Shown here piece after piece: positions 1 through 7,468 of a stretch of 64,000 nt of DNA. The notes below the pieces were generated by a model, which was not told the DNA's origin, did not search any database, and saw only the letters and a list, made by a program, of their open reading frames with translations. The DNA comes from Sinobaca qinghaiensis. Its GTDB lineage: Bacteria > Bacillota > Bacilli > Bacillales > Marinococcaceae. Numbering within the stretch: position 1 is the first letter of the stretch; each line of letters opens with the position of its first letter. The stretch spans positions 62,001 through 126,000 of the forward strand of contig NZ_RAPK01000009.1 of NCBI RefSeq assembly GCF_003610495.1, given 5' to 3'. Position numbers and translations under genes: made by a program.

Positions 1-579
1 AAGAGGAGTGTGCACACTTTCTTCTGCTAAAATAAACTGGCTTTCATAGCAGAGCAGCGACTCCTCCTTCAATGATTGGACACTCGAAATATCTATATAA
101 AAGGCGGCACCGCTTATCATGCCGTTTATGCTGTACTGATACGAGTAGGGGACGCGCCATGCGTCGCCGCCCGCTTCTGTATATCTGCGGATGCCGGCAT
201 CAAAAAGCGCCTCTTTTATGATCGCCCCGCACTTTATATGATCCGGATGACGGTCTTCGTGCCATGGAAAAAAAACAATATCCGGACGCAGGTAACGGAT
301 CAGCGTCACGATTTCTGCATATTCCGGGCTTTCCTTTGTTAAATTCCGGTCTGGAAAATTCAGCTGATAGCGCGCCTGGGCACCAAGCGTTTCGGCCGCA
401 TGGGCGGCTTCCTTCTGTCTAGTTTTAATATCTCCATTGCTGGAAAGTTCCGCCCTTGTCAGTGAACAAAATGCTACCTTATCCCCTTTTTGGGCATGGA
501 GTGCGGCCGTCCCACCCATTCCAATTTCAATATCGTCCGGATGGGCGCCGAACGCCAGTAATGTCAATGCAGCAGTCAT
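1..579 (-). CDS. bshB1: Bacillithiol biosynthesis deacetylase BshB1 (partial, cut by left edge)
   Basis: LmbE/PIG-L family zinc deacetylase that removes the acetyl group from N-acetylglucosaminyl-malate in bacillithiol synthesis. Only the first 193 codons are present; the C-terminus lies beyond position 1. The zinc-binding HPDD motif is at residues 13-16 and a second HEDRHPDH segment at 107-114 is typical of BshB1. The start ATG at 579 shares a base with the mgsA TAA stop (TAATG), implying translational coupling. The order ypjD-dapB-mgsA-bshB1 is that of B. subtilis, where bshA follows. A bacillithiol-disulfide reductase gene is also in this window (44.2 kb), so the organism very probably makes and recycles bacillithiol. 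Confidence 0.93.
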   Translation of the reverse strand, partial: MTAALTLLAFGAHPDDIEIGMGGTAALHAQKGDKVAFCSLTRAELSSNGDIKTRQKEAAHAAETLGAQARYQLNFPDRNLTKESPEYAEIVTLIRYLRPDIVFFPWHEDRHPDHIKCGAIIKEALFDAGIRRYTEAGGDAWRVPYSYQYSINGMISGAAFYIDISSVQSLKEESLLCYESQFILAEESVHTPL

Positions 580-986
580 TAAGATCCTTCTTTCTCTGAG
601 GAACCGCGGAAATCAATAATGCCTTCCTCTATTGCTTTAATTAGAATTTCAGCTGTAGCTATATTTGTAGCTAATGGCACCCCATGGACATCACAAAGTC
701 TGAGAAGTGCTGACACATCCGGCTCGTGGGGCTGGGCAGTTAATGGATCCCGGAAAAATAAGATGCAGTTCATCTGGTCTGTTGCCACTAGAGCACCAAT
801 CTGCTGGTCGCCTCCTATAGGCCCGGATTGAAAACAATGTACATCAAGATCTGCTTCCGTCTGGATTCTTTTCCCTGTAGTGCCTGTTGCATACAATTGA
901 TGCCCCTGCAGAATGTGTCTATATTCCTGAGCGAAGCTGACCATGTCTTCTTTTTTCTTATCGTGGGCTATCAAGGCAATTTTCAT
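579..986 (-). CDS. mgsA: Methylglyoxal synthase
   Basis: Converts dihydroxyacetone phosphate to methylglyoxal and phosphate, a cytosolic bypass that relieves sugar-phosphate stress. The 135-residue length is normal. Visible family landmarks are the substrate-binding H8, the GPIGGDQQ segment with the predicted catalytic Asp at residue 60, and the [14 protein letters not shown] block at 77-90 containing the active-site His. A good Shine-Dalgarno (GGAGGG) precedes the ATG. It sits 10 bases downstream of dapB and overlaps the bshB1 start by one base, so it is in the same transcript. Confidence 0.95.
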   Translation of the reverse strand: MKIALIAHDKKKEDMVSFAQEYRHILQGHQLYATGTTGKRIQTEADLDVHCFQSGPIGGDQQIGALVATDQMNCILFFRDPLTAQPHEPDVSALLRLCDVHGVPLATNIATAEILIKAIEEGIIDFRGSSEKEGS

Positions 987-996
987 GTTGACCCTC

Positions 997-1797
997 CTAC
1001 ATTATGTTTTCTAAACCGTAAACAAGCTCCTTGTGTTCCACTACGTGTTCTACCGCGAGCTGCACTCCAGGCATAAAGGACTCCCGGTTAATCGAATCAT
1101 GCTTAATAGTCAGTGTCTGCCCGGCTCCCCCAAACATAACCTGCTGGTGGGCTACAAGACCTGGAAGCCTGACGCTGTGAATTTTCATTCCATCTATATC
1201 TGCACCTCTCGCACCGGCAAGAGATTCCGTTTCGTTTTCATGCCCCTGTCTGCGGGAAGCACGGTTTTCTTTAATCAGCTCAGCCGTTTTTATGGCTGTG
1301 CCTGATGGCGCATCAAGCTTGCGGTCATGATGCATCTCCATAATTTCTACATCCGGCATATAAGCTGCTGCCATTTTGGCAAATTTCATCATTAGGACGG
1401 CACCAATTGCAAAATTAGGAGCAATGACTACGCCAATCTGTTTTTGTTCAGCTTCTCTGCTCAGTTTTTCAATGTCTGCTTCCGTAAAACCTGTTGTTCC
1501 TACAACAGGTGATACACCGTGAGCCAGGGAGGCTTCAAGGTGCTTCCTGCCTGTTTCCGGATTGGTTAAATCAATCAGCACATCTATCGTATTTTCCTGA
1601 AAGCACTGATTAATATCGGTATACACAGGCACATCGACCGCCGGCATACCGGCAATGTCTTTTAAACGGCTGCCATTGTTTTTGGAATCAATGACGGCGC
1701 ATAATTCAAAGTGTTCTGTACGATCTGTCAATTTAACGGCTTCTGTTCCCATATTGCCGCGCGGCCCTGCTATAGCAATGCGTATATGTTTTGTCAT
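997..1797 (-). CDS. dapB: 4-hydroxy-tetrahydrodipicolinate reductase
   Basis: NAD(P)H-dependent reductase of the diaminopimelate/lysine pathway. The dinucleotide-binding GPRGNMG motif is at residues 11-17, and the family signature with catalytic His and Lys (HHDRK, 156-160) and SGT (165-167) is intact. The reading frame is open 33 bases further upstream, but that would overlap ypjD. The ATG at 1797 has a Shine-Dalgarno AGGGAGAG at the right distance and gives 266 residues, the length of the B. subtilis protein. It lies between ypjD and mgsA in one operon. Confidence 0.95.
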   Translation of the reverse strand: MTKHIRIAIAGPRGNMGTEAVKLTDRTEHFELCAVIDSKNNGSRLKDIAGMPAVDVPVYTDINQCFQENTIDVLIDLTNPETGRKHLEASLAHGVSPVVGTTGFTEADIEKLSREAEQKQIGVVIAPNFAIGAVLMMKFAKMAAAYMPDVEIMEMHHDRKLDAPSGTAIKTAELIKENRASRRQGHENETESLAGARGADIDGMKIHSVRLPGLVAHQQVMFGGAGQTLTIKHDSINRESFMPGVQLAVEHVVEHKELVYGLENIM

Positions 1798-1811
1798 GAT
1801 TAACTCTCTCC

Positions 1812-2138
1812 CTATTCTTTTTTTGTCCACCGGTCTGCATCTCTTGATCGGAACTTCTCCATAACCAGATCAAATGCCTCATCCAGGTTAATATGTAAAG
1901 AGTTCGCAAAGCATATTAGTACAAATAGGATATCTCCCATTTCCTGTTCCATCGAATTTTCCTGTTCTTCTTTCTTTTTCGGTTTTTCTCCGTAGGAATG
2001 ATTGACCTCCCGTGCCAGTTCCCCGGTTTCTTCACTTAACCGGGCCATCATGGCAAGCGGACTGAAATACCCCTCTTCAAACTGGCCGATATAGCGGTCT
2101 ACTTCCTGCTGCATCTCCTGCATTGTTTTTTTATCCAT
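1812..2138 (-). CDS. ypjD: MazG-like nucleotide pyrophosphohydrolase YpjD
   Basis: Small all-alpha NTP-PPase of the MazG superfamily, presumed to hydrolyse a nucleoside triphosphate to the monophosphate. The true substrate of this subfamily is not established. The metal-binding acidic signature is visible as EETGELAREV (residues 35-44) followed by EQEMGDILFVLICFA, i.e. the ExxE...ExxD pattern. Length of 108 residues is normal. It is the first gene of ypjD-dapB-mgsA-bshB1 and has an AGGAGG site 11 bases before the ATG. Confidence 0.9.
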   Translation of the reverse strand: MDKKTMQEMQQEVDRYIGQFEEGYFSPLAMMARLSEETGELAREVNHSYGEKPKKKEEQENSMEQEMGDILFVLICFANSLHINLDEAFDLVMEKFRSRDADRWTKKE

Positions 2139-2161
2139 TTGGTTATCCGCCTCCTGCTGAT

Positions 2162-2190
2162 ATCGTATCTGATTCCTTTCTTATTGACAA
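2162..2190 (-). promoter_or_regulatory. Predicted sigma-A promoter for ypjD-dapB-mgsA-bshB1
   Basis: On the minus strand TTGTCA (2190-2185) is followed after 17 bases by TACGAT (2167-2162). It is back to back with the promoter of the divergent yitT-family gene. Confidence 0.55.
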
Positions 2191-2201
2191 TCCGTAACAA
2201 A

Positions 2202-2230
2202 TTGTCTCCTGCCTTCTCTTCGCTTATACT
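2202..2230 (+). promoter_or_regulatory. Predicted sigma-A promoter for the YitT-family gene
   Basis: TTGTCT (2202-2207), a 17-base spacer, then TATACT (2225-2230), 34 bases before the ATG at 2265. Confidence 0.6.
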
Positions 2231-2264
2231 AATAAAGGCTGATTGATTAAAGGAGGAATACTAT

Positions 2265-3140
2265 ATGAAAACGAGCACGCACCTTACTAACATAGCGTTT
2301 GTTATTCTTGGTTCTGCTATAATGTCGTTTGGACTCGTCTATTTTAACATGGAAAACAATCTCGCTGATGGCGGACTGACCGGTATTGCATTAATTTTAT
2401 ATTTTATATTTGACGTGGACCCTGCCTGGTCAAACCTTGTATTAAATATCCCGCTTCTGCTCGTAGGCTGGAAAGTGCTAGGGCGGGTCGTTTTTATTTA
2501 TACCCTTATTGGTACGTTCAGTATTTCCTTATTTTTGTGGCTGTTTCAGCAGTTTCCCCTCGTTTATCTTCCACTCCAGGAGGACTTAACGCTTGCGGCC
2601 CTGTTTTCCGGAGTCCTGGTCGGTTCCGGACTCGGTATTGTTTTCCGGTTCGGCGGGACCACGGGAGGAGCCGATATAATCGCCAAGGTCGGTTTTCGTT
2701 ATTTCGGCTGGAGCATGGGCCGGACGCTGTTCTTATTTGATGCAGCGGTTATTACGAGCTCTCTTGTCTATTTAAACTACCGGGAAGCGATGTATACGCT
2801 TGTTGCCGTATTTGTCGCTGCAAAAGTAATTGACTTTATTCAGCAGGGTGCTTACTCTGCTAAAGCTTCATTTATTATATCGGACTATACAGAAGAAATC
2901 TCTGCAGCAATTACCAACGAGATGGACCGCGGCGGTACGATACTTAAAGGTACCGGTTCCTTCACGGGATCTGATAAACAAGTACTGTACTGCGTTATCG
3001 GACGCAACGAACTGGTCCGGCTCAAAAACCTGGTGGAGAATATTGATCCCCATGCATTTGTTACTGTTAATGACGTTCAGGACGTTATGGGGGAAGGATT
3101 TACGCTGGATGAAAACAAAAAACCGCTTCATGTTTCATAG
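2265..3140 (+). CDS. YitT family membrane protein (YpjC-like, DUF161/DUF2179)
   Basis: Integral membrane protein with about five to six N-terminal hydrophobic segments (residues 10-190, including glycine-rich GVLVGSGLGIVFRFGGTTGG) and a soluble C-terminal DUF2179 domain (about 200-285, with a TGSFTGSDKQVLYCV core). Substrate and role of the family are not known; transporter-like function is only presumed. The position divergent from ypjD matches B. subtilis ypjC. It has its own promoter and a strong AAAGGAGGA ribosome-binding site, and ends in a hairpin shared with the convergent yugP-like gene. Confidence 0.88.
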   Translation: MKTSTHLTNIAFVILGSAIMSFGLVYFNMENNLADGGLTGIALILYFIFDVDPAWSNLVLNIPLLLVGWKVLGRVVFIYTLIGTFSISLFLWLFQQFPLVYLPLQEDLTLAALFSGVLVGSGLGIVFRFGGTTGGADIIAKVGFRYFGWSMGRTLFLFDAAVITSSLVYLNYREAMYTLVAVFVAAKVIDFIQQGAYSAKASFIISDYTEEISAAITNEMDRGGTILKGTGSFTGSDKQVLYCVIGRNELVRLKNLVENIDPHAFVTVNDVQDVMGEGFTLDENKKPLHVS

Positions 3141-3154
3141 CCCTAAACAGAAGG

Positions 3155-3188
3155 AAAGCCGAGAAGATCTCTCTTCTCGGCTTTTTTT
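3155..3188. terminator. Bidirectional intrinsic terminator
   Basis: Stem AAAGCCGAGAAGA / TCTTCTCGGCTTT with a short loop and a run of seven T on the plus strand. It lies between the convergent yitT-family gene and the yugP-like gene. Confidence 0.85.
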
Positions 3189-3197
3189 CATATTCTT

Positions 3198-3878
3198 TTA
3201 TTCGTCCATCATAAAGTACATAGCAATGAATCGCACAAGTTCGAGAACGGCAACCAGTGCAGCAGCTACATAAGTTAACGCTGCAGCATCGAGTACTTTC
3301 TTTGTTTCTTTCTCTTCATTGTTCTTAATTATTCCGGTGCTGACTACCTGAGTCATCGCCCGGCTGCTGGCATTAAATTCGACCGGAAGCGTAACGACCT
3401 GAAACAGGACGGCGGCACTCATAAATACGATACCGGCTAACAGCATTCCCTGCGACTGAAGCAGCATACCTGCAATAATAAATAGAAAAGCAAAGTTTGA
3501 TCCTTTTGTAGCTGCCGGTACAAGCTTGCTGCGGAAACGAAGAAATGCATAATCTTCTGCATCCTGCATCGCATGGCCGACTTCATGAGCGGCTATTGCC
3601 TGGGCTGCTACGGTGCGCTGACTGTAATTTCCTTCAGACAGGCGCACTACTTTTTTACTTGGATCATAGTGGTCGGTCAACTGGCCTCTTACAGGCTCTA
3701 CCGCTACATCATATATACCATTATCGTGTAAAATTCGTTGTGCTACTTCCGCACCGGTCATACCGGATGAGTTAGGAACTTTAGAATATTTTTTGTAAGC
3801 TTTTTTCACTTTTGCCTGTGCCCATAAAGGTATTCCCATAAGCAGCAGGAAGTAAATAATAAATGCTCCTATTCCCAT
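3198..3878 (-). CDS. yugP: Membrane zinc metallopeptidase, YugP family
   Basis: Predicted membrane-bound neutral zinc metallopeptidase. HEVGH at residues 98-102 (with start at 3878) is a canonical HExxH zinc site, flanked by an N-terminal transmembrane segment (residues 3-20) and two to three more hydrophobic segments between 130 and 225. The family's natural substrate is unknown. The frame is open up to 3944, but a strong promoter lies at 3916-3944, so translation must begin downstream; the ATG at 3878 is preceded by GGAGGGG. In B. subtilis yugP is elsewhere, so its place beside ypjA is a local arrangement. Confidence 0.88.
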   Translation of the reverse strand: MGIGAFIIYFLLLMGIPLWAQAKVKKAYKKYSKVPNSSGMTGAEVAQRILHDNGIYDVAVEPVRGQLTDHYDPSKKVVRLSEGNYSQRTVAAQAIAAHEVGHAMQDAEDYAFLRFRSKLVPAATKGSNFAFLFIIAGMLLQSQGMLLAGIVFMSAAVLFQVVTLPVEFNASSRAMTQVVSTGIIKNNEEKETKKVLDAAALTYVAAALVAVLELVRFIAMYFMMDE

Positions 3879-3915
3879 AGTGTCTTTGACCCCTCCATTT
3901 TTAATGTATATTCTA

Positions 3916-3944
3916 ATTTTATGTAAAACGTCAAAGAAAGTCAA
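3916..3944 (-). promoter_or_regulatory. Predicted sigma-A promoter for the yugP-like gene
   Basis: Minus strand TTGACT (3944-3939), 17-base spacer, TAAAAT (3921-3916). A very good match that also rules out the upstream start codon of the reading frame. Confidence 0.75.
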
Positions 3945-3993
3945 TCACTACGCTCGACAGGTTTTGACGATTGTATGACAGCCGTTTCAAAAA

Positions 3994-4587
3994 TTACATA
4001 AGACTCAGCGTTTTTCTCTTTCGGCGTACGCCGAGGAGATATACAGCTCCTACAGAAATAATTCCCAGCCAAAACGTAAAATACCCAATGTGGGAAACAT
4101 AGCTGCTTAAGGCCGGTGACAGCCACGGATACATTTCGTATACATAATCGATAATGTCATTATGAACTGTCCATACCGCTGCCGCTGCAAGATGCCAGGC
4201 TTTGATCCGGTAAAAAGGCATATAAAGAAAAGCCTGGATGGCCATCCCGGCATGAGAAGCAATCAGCATGTAGTGCTGCCATTCCAGCGCTCCGCCGGCC
4301 AACCCTGCTGCTGTGTTCATCACTACGGCCCAGATGCCGTATTTGATAAGGGTTACTGCTGCAAGCGCTTCGATCAGCCCGTTCTGTTTTTTTATAATAA
4401 AAGAAAACAAAACCAGACAAAAAAACAGACTTGCCGTCGGGCTGTCGGGAACAAACAGAAGAAAAACAGGCGGGGTTGATGCCAGCTGGTACGCATACCA
4501 GTAATACCCATAAAGCGTACCAAACACATTAATCGTAAGCAGTATCCATAATACTGGAGAATAGGTCATCCACCGAAGAACAATCAT
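3994..4587 (-). CDS. ypjA: DUF1405 membrane protein YpjA
   Basis: Polytopic membrane protein with about six hydrophobic segments, including a WAVVMN segment and the AWHLAAAAVWTVHNDIIDY region that is typical of DUF1405. It has no established function. The ATG at 4587 is preceded by AAGAGGGG; an in-frame GTG at 4617 would add ten residues but has no ribosome-binding site. Length (about 197) is near that of the B. subtilis protein. It follows the qcr operon terminator and is therefore probably expressed separately or at low level from read-through. Confidence 0.82.
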   Translation of the reverse strand: MIVLRWMTYSPVLWILLTINVFGTLYGYYWYAYQLASTPPVFLLFVPDSPTASLFFCLVLFSFIIKKQNGLIEALAAVTLIKYGIWAVVMNTAAGLAGGALEWQHYMLIASHAGMAIQAFLYMPFYRIKAWHLAAAAVWTVHNDIIDYVYEMYPWLSPALSSYVSHIGYFTFWLGIISVGAVYLLGVRRKRKTLSLM

Positions 4588-4621
4588 AGAGCCCCTCTTT
4601 TCTTCACAAATTTCCACACAA

Positions 4622-4656
4622 AATCGTCCTATAAACGATATCGTTTACAGGACGAA
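4622..4656 (-). terminator. Intrinsic terminator of the qcr operon
   Basis: Near-perfect inverted repeat CGTCCTGTAAACG / CGTTTATAGGACG on the minus strand followed by ATTTTGT, directly downstream of qcrC. Confidence 0.65.
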
Positions 4657-4668
4657 AATGTCAATGCC

Positions 4669-5493
4669 TTATTCTTCTGATTCCTCTTCTTCTCCGCCGC
4701 CTTCTTCCGGATTTCCACCGGAAGAGATAAATTCAGCGAGTGTCTGAAGATCTTCGTCGCTTCCTTCAAACTGTCCGGCCGGCATTTCACCAATACCATT
4801 TACTGCGATATCAGCTACATCATCCGGCTCATACGGTACGTCAAAGATAGGAGGCCCGGCGGCACCTGAACCCTGAAGCTGGTCGCCGTGGCAGCCAATA
4901 CAGCCCTGCTCAGAATAAATTTCGTAACCGGCGGCTTCCATATCGACACTTTCCGCGGCTTCCATTTCCTCTTCGTCAAGCATTTCCCCCTGGGCTTCCG
5001 CTTCTTCCCAGTTATGGCTTTCCACCGATTCCCACGTCAGGTAAACAGTAGCGAGCACACCAAGAACCATTAAGGAAGTAGCAATCGGACGTTTCGAGGC
5101 TCTACGCTCTGGTCCTGTATCAAGCCATGGTGCTAAAAGAAGCGCTCCAAATGCAAGACCTGGAATGATAACCGCTCCAATAACCGTAAGCTGTCCGGAT
5201 GCGTATTCGTATTTCAGCAGCTGGTACAAAAACAGGAAATACCAGTCTGGAAGCGGTATGTATCCTGAATCCGTCGGATCAGCCAGCCTTTCCAGCGGCG
5301 CCGGGTGGGCAATCGTCAAACATAAGAATCCTATTAGAAATACGGCACCTACGAGCCATTCCTTCAGCAGGAAGTTAGGCCAGAAAGCTTCCGTATTTCC
5401 CGGAAACTCCGAATAGTCTTTTGGGATATTCGGTTTTTTATTGTCAGGCACACGGGAGTCTCCGACAAATTTCATGCCTTTTCCTCTATGCAT
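4669..5493 (-). CDS. qcrC: Menaquinol:cytochrome c reductase cytochrome b/c subunit QcrC
   Basis: Fusion of a subunit IV-like cytochrome b half (three transmembrane segments between residues 45 and 155; PDWYFLFLYQLLKY is typical) with a C-terminal cytochrome c domain on the outer face. The haem c site CIGCH is at 198-202 and the likely Met axial ligand is in GEMPAG (about 237). Together with QcrA and QcrB it passes electrons from menaquinol to cytochrome c and moves protons. The linker (160-190) and the C-terminus are unusually acidic (ending in a run of Glu), in keeping with a salt- or alkali-adapted exterior. Third gene of qcrABC. Confidence 0.95.
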   Translation of the reverse strand: MHRGKGMKFVGDSRVPDNKKPNIPKDYSEFPGNTEAFWPNFLLKEWLVGAVFLIGFLCLTIAHPAPLERLADPTDSGYIPLPDWYFLFLYQLLKYEYASGQLTVIGAVIIPGLAFGALLLAPWLDTGPERRASKRPIATSLMVLGVLATVYLTWESVESHNWEEAEAQGEMLDEEEMEAAESVDMEAAGYEIYSEQGCIGCHGDQLQGSGAAGPPIFDVPYEPDDVADIAVNGIGEMPAGQFEGSDEDLQTLAEFISSGGNPEEGGGEEEESEE

Positions 5494-5532
5494 CGTTTAT
5501 ATCCCCCCAATCAGTATATTCTTCACTGTCCT

Positions 5533-6207
5533 TTACAATGGACCAGAAATACCTTGTTTTCTAATCATAATAAAGTGGGCAGCAAGTAATCCAAGCAGTG
5601 CACCCGGCAGGAAGAATACATGAATGGCAAAGAATCTGGTTAACGTCTGTGCGCCAATAATCTCAGGATCCCCCGCCAGCAGCGTCTTCGTTAATTCCCC
5701 GACAACAGGCACACTTTCTGCGATTTCAAGTCCAACCACTGTGGCAAAGTAAGCCTTCATGTCCCAGGGAAGAAGATACCCTGTAAATCCAAGTCCAAGC
5801 ATTACGAAAAATATGAGTACACCGACTACCCAGTTTAATTCACGGGGCTTTTTATAAGATCCTGTGAAAAACACCCGAAGGGTATGAAGAAACATCATAA
5901 CAATAACAAGACTTGCCCCCCAATGGTGCATACCACGGACAATTACTCCAAATGCCACTTCCCCTTGAAGATAACGAACCGATTCGTACGCATTTACAAT
6001 ATCGGGAACATAATACATTGTTAAAAACATACCGGATAAAATTTGAATAACGGTAATAAAAAAGGTAAGACCGCCGAAACAGTAAACAAATGCGGAAAAA
6101 TGGTGAGCCGGGTTTACGTGCTCCGGCACTTCATGGTCCGCTATATCCCTCCACATAGGAGTGATATCGAGACGGTCGTCCACCCAATCGTACACGCGCT
6201 GTAACAT
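5533..6207 (-). CDS. qcrB: Menaquinol:cytochrome c reductase cytochrome b6 subunit QcrB
   Basis: Integral membrane cytochrome b6 of 224 residues, identical in length to B. subtilis QcrB. Four transmembrane helices carry the haem-ligating His residues (94/95, 108, 196, 211). Cys43 in VYCFGG corresponds to the residue that binds an extra haem covalently in b6f-type and Bacillus complexes. It lies 14 bases after qcrA and 39 before qcrC. Confidence 0.95.
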   Translation of the reverse strand: MLQRVYDWVDDRLDITPMWRDIADHEVPEHVNPAHHFSAFVYCFGGLTFFITVIQILSGMFLTMYYVPDIVNAYESVRYLQGEVAFGVIVRGMHHWGASLVIVMMFLHTLRVFFTGSYKKPRELNWVVGVLIFFVMLGLGFTGYLLPWDMKAYFATVVGLEIAESVPVVGELTKTLLAGDPEIIGAQTLTRFFAIHVFFLPGALLGLLAAHFIMIRKQGISGPL

Positions 6208-6221
6208 ATGTAATACACCCC

Positions 6222-6719
6222 CTATATTTGTGGTTCTGCTGTACCTAAGTAAACCGTTCCATCTCTTACTTCCGTTACATACTTATGAAGCGGCTCCGTA
6301 GGCGGTGTACCCGCAATATTCGTTCCGTCTTTTTCGAAACGGCCGAAATGGCAGGGACAGAAGAACTGATCCGGATAATCTTCGTTGGCATCCCAGTTCA
6401 CCGTACATCCCAGGTGCGTACAGGTAGGTGACAAAGCCACGATATTATCTCCTTCTCTGTAAATCCATGCTGTTTCCGTCACTTCTGACTGATACCAGGC
6501 ATCAACCTGTTCATACGAGAAATCAAACCGCTGCGGCTCTTCCGTTAAATCCGCTACTTCTGCAACCGCATACATGTCGCTTTCTGCACCCGCTTTAAGA
6601 ACCGGGTCTACTGCAAATCTTGCCATAGGAAGTATTACTCCTGCTGCCATAAAGCCGCCAACTCCAGTAAGCGTATATGTAAGAAACTGACGCCTGGATA
6701 CATTATGCTTTTTTTCACT
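6222..6719 (-). CDS. qcrA: Menaquinol:cytochrome c reductase Rieske iron-sulfur subunit QcrA
   Basis: Rieske [2Fe-2S] protein. Cluster ligands are in CTHLGC (residues 101-106) and CPCHFG (122-127). The N-terminus has a twin-arginine-like SRRQFL motif (9-14) followed by a hydrophobic anchor, as in other Tat-inserted Rieske proteins. The frame opens with ATG at 6740, but the strong GGGGGAGG site overlaps that codon, so a TTG at 6719, eight bases after GGAGG, is the better start. First gene of the operon, with an extended -10 promoter about 150 bases upstream. Confidence 0.92.
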   Translation of the reverse strand, partial: SEKKHNVSRRQFLTYTLTGVGGFMAAGVILPMARFAVDPVLKAGAESDMYAVAEVADLTEEPQRFDFSYEQVDAWYQSEVTETAWIYREGDNIVALSPTCTHLGCTVNWDANEDYPDQFFCPCHFGRFEKDGTNIAGTPPTEPLHKYVTEVRDGTVYLGTAEPQI

Positions 6720-6871
6720 CAATCTATTTCCCTCCCCCATTAAAAAGAAATAAAGCCCTTACAAAACAAACGAAAAAAAGAAGCGTGGCTCTGCTTTTCT
6801 ATTTTATTATTGCAAAGACATGCCGTTAAAGGCAGAACTACACCATTTTCGCAAACTGGTTTGTTAACTAT

Positions 6872-6880
6872 AGTATAACA
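6872..6880 (-). promoter_or_regulatory. Predicted extended -10 promoter for qcrABC
   Basis: Minus strand TGTTATACT, an extended -10 without a recognisable -35. It implies a leader of about 145 bases before qcrA. In this leader a small imperfect hairpin (about 6762-6786) is followed by seven T residues. Confidence 0.45.
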
Positions 6881-6913
6881 GAAAACAAGCCCTCTTTCCT
6901 GCCTTTCTGGATA

Positions 6914-6951
6914 AAAAGAAAGCTGGAATATCTTAATAATATCCCAGCTTT
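6914..6951 (-). terminator. Intrinsic terminator after ypiF
   Basis: Minus strand stem AAAGCTGGGATAT / ATATTCCAGCTTT followed by CTTTTT. Confidence 0.75.
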
Positions 6952-6996
6952 TAACGATATGTCAACGTTGCCTGTAAACTGCGGCAAAACCTGCTG

Positions 6997-7455
6997 CTAT
7001 TCATTCCATTTCATTGTAAGCAGCGGCAGCAGTTGTTTCATCTGCTCTGAAATGATTTGTTTTTTATAGGAGTTCTCCAGGTTTTCAAAAGGAACAAATG
7101 GCATCCATACGAGCATTCCGTCAATGCTTTTTTCCACCTGTTTCCAGCCGGCATCCGAAGTGATCAGGATAATATGGGAAAAGCCGCCTTCTTTGGCCTC
7201 TTGTATCCACTTCTGGATTTTTGGCAGCTGCTCCTCCACCGGTTCTTGTTTTAAATAAGGAAAAGCCGGCGACAGCATAACCCTGCCTTTAAACTGCTTT
7301 TCCATCTCCCGGGTTAATGCTTCCACAAATTCCTGCATGGAGGCACTTTGTTTCATCTCATTTGTAAAAGACACGGGCTGGAGCGGCAGCAGCAGCGTAT
7401 CAATATACTGTTTTTCCCGGAGAAATACGGTCATGTCATCTGCGGTCCATTTCAA
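6997..7455 (-). CDS. ypiF: DUF2487 protein YpiF
   Basis: Soluble protein of about 152 residues that I recognise as YpiF (DUF2487) from its sequence and its place between ypiA and qcrA. No biochemical role is known. The frame can be extended to 7491, which would overlap ypiA. A TTG at 7455 six bases after a perfect AAAGGAGGA is the more convincing start, giving a 13-base gap to ypiA. No catalytic motif stands out. Confidence 0.83.
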   Translation of the reverse strand: MKWTADDMTVFLREKQYIDTLLLPLQPVSFTNEMKQSASMQEFVEALTREMEKQFKGRVMLSPAFPYLKQEPVEEQLPKIQKWIQEAKEGGFSHIILITSDAGWKQVEKSIDGMLVWMPFVPFENLENSYKKQIISEQMKQLLPLLTMKWNE

Positions 7456-7468
7456 TGCAAATCCTCCT

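Noticed and set aside
3879-3944. N-terminal extension of the yugP-like frame
   Set aside because: A near-consensus promoter lies in this stretch, so it cannot be translated from that promoter.
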